Origin: Bacilli bacterium
GTDB taxonomy: Bacteria > Bacillota_I > Bacilli_A > RFN20 > CAG-826
Direction of reading: 5' to 3'
DNA: 6,848 nt
Assembly: GCA_017551465.1 (NCBI GenBank)
Contig: JAFZLN010000001.1
Coordinates: forward strand, 1 to 6,848
In this document: positions 5,460 through 6,848 of the stretch, piece after piece
Position numbering within the stretch: the stretch's first letter is position 1
How the letters are laid out: every line of letters begins with the position of its first letter
Program-made: the position numbers and the translations under genes
Notes under the pieces: generated by a model
Databases searched by the model: none
Seen by the model: the letters and a program-made list of their open reading frames with translations, nothing else
What the model was told of the DNA's origin: nothing

Positions 5460-6848
5460 TTACTTTCTAAATTTTTTACGGGTCTTTTTACTCTTCACCA
5501 CACTTTGTGGTTTATTCTCTTTCTTTTCTTCCTTTTTAGGAGCAACCTTAGGTTGTTCTACTTTAGGTTCAGGCTTTTCTTCCTTATGAGCCTTTTCTTT
5601 CTTATAAATGATAGCCACCGTACCATCACTTCTATAGAAGTATTTTTTGATTGGTTTACCTTTTGGCTTTGATTCTTCCTTAGTAGGTTCATCCGCTGGC
5701 GCAGGTACTGGTTCTGCTTTCTTAGGAGCAGGCTTTTGCGCTGGTACTGGTTTTACTTCTTCCTTAGGAAGTGGCTTTGGATTATTTAATTGTGGCCAAA
5801 TCTCATCAGCGGCATCTTCAAAACTAACTGTTGGTGTATAAACCTTTGGTTCAGACTTAACCACCACTGGTTTTTCTTCTTCAACTGGGGCTGGTTGTTC
5901 CACGACTACTGGTTTAGCTTTCTTAACAGGTTTTGGCTGTTCAGTGGCTTTAACTTCTTCCGCTGGTTTAGCCATTGGTGTTGGGTTATTAAGTTGTGGC
6001 CAGACTTCGTTAGCAGCGTCATTGAAACTCACAGTTGGGACATAGACCTTTTCCACTCTGACTGGTTGTGGTTTAGCTTGAACTGGTTGTTCCACTGGTT
6101 TAGTAGTTTGAACTTGCGGAGCAGGCTTTTCTTCTACGACTGGTAATGGAGTTGGATTACTAAGTTGTGGCCAAATTTCATCCGCAGCATCGTTAAATGA
6201 AACTGTTGGAGCGTATTCCTTGGTTTCTTCTTTATTAGCTTTTTTAGATTGTTTACCACCATTATTGGCGTTAACAATATCAGTAACGTCTCTTTGAGAA
6301 GCTTCGACGATTTGTCTTCTCATCGCGTTGACTAAGTCTTCTTCTTCTTGTCTAATGGCGTTCTTTTCAGCTTCTAAGAGTTTCAATCTAGCTTCTTCAC
6401 GTTTGGCTAAAATCTTATCGACTTTCTTTTCAAAAGCATTTACTTCTTTTTGTCTACGCTTTAATAAGTCATTCTTAGCTTTAAGATCTTGTTGATTTTC
6501 CTTTTTAGCGGCGTATTCATCTTCGTAGTATTCTTTTTCTTTCTTTGTTGGGTGGAGTGGTAAGTCTTTCTTTAACTTGCTATCTAAATAGGCTTGATAG
6601 CCATCATCCACTCTTGCGAAAGAAATTGGACCTTCTAATAATGGACCATAGATAAATGATTCGTCTTCTAAGGATGTTAAGATACGTGGCTTGTACACCT
6701 TAGTGTTAACTTTCTTTTCTCTACTACCATCGTTACCTCTTAAGGTCACATAGTTAGCGAATAATGTTCTATTAAGTTCCGCGAGTTCTTCGTTATTGAA
6801 CATGGAATAGTTTTCGTCGACCTTATAGTTCACACCTAAACGATCATA
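5460..6848 (-). CDS. Hypothetical coiled-coil protein with three PTVSF-x-DAA-x-E-x-WPQL repeats (5' partial)
   Basis: I do not recognise this protein. The frame stays open to the right edge, with five codons (YDRLG) before a GTG at 6833. Neither that GTG nor the ATG at 6802 has a Shine-Dalgarno site, so the true start probably lies outside the window. Counting from the GTG codon, 457 residues are visible. Residues 1-95 are a mixed, probably folded region. Residues about 97-180 are rich in Lys, Glu, Arg and Leu and look like a long coiled coil. Three copies of a 23-residue motif follow at residues 209, 266 and 334, joined by Pro/Lys/Glu/Val-rich linkers that should be disordered. A short module (KKYFYRSDGTVAIIYKK) sits near residues 396-412, and the C-terminus is very basic (KSKKTRKKFRK). 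There is no membrane segment or signal peptide in the visible part. It ends in TAA 3 bp before the signal peptidase homologue. The architecture suggests a cytoplasmic scaffold or adaptor binding a partner through the repeats and acidic lipid or nucleic acid through the tail; this is inference. Confidence 0.8.
   Translation of the reverse strand, partial: YDRLGVNYKVDENYSMFNNEELAELNRTLFANYVTLRGNDGSREKKVNTKVYKPRILTSLEDESFIYGPLLEGPISFARVDDGYQAYLDSKLKKDLPLHPTKKEKEYYEDEYAAKKENQQDLKAKNDLLKRRQKEVNAFEKKVDKILAKREEARLKLLEAEKNAIRQEEEDLVNAMRRQIVEASQRDVTDIVNANNGGKQSKKANKEETKEYAPTVSFNDAADEIWPQLSNPTPLPVVEEKPAPQVQTTKPVEQPVQAKPQPVRVEKVYVPTVSFNDAANEVWPQLNNPTPMAKPAEEVKATEQPKPVKKAKPVVVEQPAPVEEEKPVVVKSEPKVYTPTVSFEDAADEIWPQLNNPKPLPKEEVKPVPAQKPAPKKAEPVPAPADEPTKEESKPKGKPIKKYFYRSDGTVAIIYKKEKAHKEEKPEPKVEQPKVAPKKEEKKENKPQSVVKSKKTRKKFRK
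5463..5468 (-). promoter_or_regulatory. Weak ribosome binding site of the signal peptidase homologue
   Basis: The coding strand reads AGAAAG, then TAATTT, then the ATG at 5456. The match to the Shine-Dalgarno consensus is poor and includes bases just before the TAA of the preceding gene. The 3 bp gap between that stop and this start suggests translational coupling or reinitiation rather than independent loading. Confidence 0.45.
5766..5834 (-). repeat. Protein repeat unit 3 (PTVSF motif)
   Basis: This encodes residues 334-356. It reads PTVSFEDAADEIWPQL followed by NNPKPLP. It begins 68 residues after the start of unit 2, so spacing between units is not fixed, as expected for linear binding motifs set in flexible linkers rather than a packed solenoid. 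Confidence 0.85.
5970..6038 (-). repeat. Protein repeat unit 2 (PTVSF motif)
   Basis: This encodes residues 266-288. It reads PTVSFNDAANEVWPQL followed by NNPTPMA. The core WPQL and NPxP positions are kept while codons differ from unit 1 at many third positions. It begins 57 residues after the start of unit 1. Confidence 0.85.
6141..6209 (-). repeat. Protein repeat unit 1 (PTVSF motif)
   Basis: This encodes residues 209-231 of the coiled-coil protein (counted from the GTG at 6833). It reads PTVSFNDAADEIWPQL followed by SNPTPLP. Its first serine codon is TCA, whereas the other two copies use AGT, so the copies are not recent DNA duplications. It follows the coiled coil after a Lys/Asn/Glu-rich linker. 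Confidence 0.85.

Larger units (their letters stand above)
1..6848 (-). other. Interior of a five-gene operon with no promoter or terminator in view
   Basis: All five genes share one strand. Junctions in transcription order are a 3 bp gap (5457-5459), a 14 bp overlap (4593-4606), a 4 bp ATGA overlap (3065-3068) and a 2 bp gap (2323-2324). Three of the four internal starts carry strong ribosome binding sites inside the preceding gene. Such packing leaves no room for internal promoters or terminators and implies co-transcription and coupled translation. Both ends of the transcript lie outside the window. Confidence 0.85.

Noticed and set aside
5262..6146. Open frames on the plus strand rich in Phe, Trp, Ser and Leu, opposite the signal peptidase and repeat protein genes.
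   Set aside because: They are antisense to well-supported genes, their composition mirrors the Lys/Glu/Pro-rich codons opposite, and they have no recognisable domains or ribosome binding sites.
5766..6209. The three repeats as a CRISPR-like or mobile DNA repeat.
   Set aside because: Similarity is at the protein level; the DNA copies differ at many synonymous positions, spacing is in frame, and the region is coding.
6800..6833. GTG at 6833 or ATG at 6802 as the true start of the repeat protein.
   Set aside because: Neither has a Shine-Dalgarno site, and the reading frame continues without a stop to the window edge, so the gene most likely starts outside.

Overview
The window is read entirely from the minus strand and is almost completely coding. 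It holds five co-directional genes separated by 2-3 bp or overlapping by 4-14 bp, so it looks like the interior of one operon. Both outer genes run off the window: the first transcribed gene lacks its start (right edge) and the last lacks its C-terminus (left edge). I saw no promoter, terminator, RNA gene, mobile element or CRISPR array, and no intergenic space that could hold one.

The sequence is AT-rich, prefers TTA and AGA codons, and has strong AGAAGGAGG-type Shine-Dalgarno sites. Tryptophan is TGG, and TGA acts as a stop inside an ATGA overlap, so the code is the standard bacterial one. This suggests a low-GC Bacillota, perhaps one of the uncultured Bacilli/Mollicutes-related gut lineages that have not reassigned UGA. 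The taxonomic guess is inference from style, not from a marker gene.

In transcription order (right to left) the genes are as follows. (1) 6848-5460: an unrecognised, highly charged protein with a coiled coil and three copies of a motif of about 23 residues (PTVSFxDAAxExWPQLxNPxP) in Pro/Lys/Glu/Val-rich linkers. (2) 5456-4593: a SipW/Sec11-type (Ser-His) signal peptidase I homologue with two membrane segments, apparently lacking the usual catalytic Asp residues. (3) 4606-3065: a membrane c-di-GMP phosphodiesterase with a dead GGDEF domain and an intact-looking EAL domain. (4) 3068-2325: a protein with the fold signatures of MTA/SAH nucleosidase (MtnN/Pfs) whose key catalytic and ribose-binding residues are replaced. 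(5) 2322-1: a large membrane protein with degenerate GGDEF, GAF, Cys-containing PAS, a second degenerate GGDEF, and what looks like the start of an EAL domain.

The locus couples two multidomain c-di-GMP proteins, with no visible competent cyclase, to a probable MTAN pseudoenzyme lying between them and to a divergent signal peptidase. The unifying idea is a membrane-anchored nucleotide-sensing or c-di-GMP-degrading module in which several enzyme folds have been kept as sensors or scaffolds. That idea is inference; the domain identities and lost motifs are read from the sequence.
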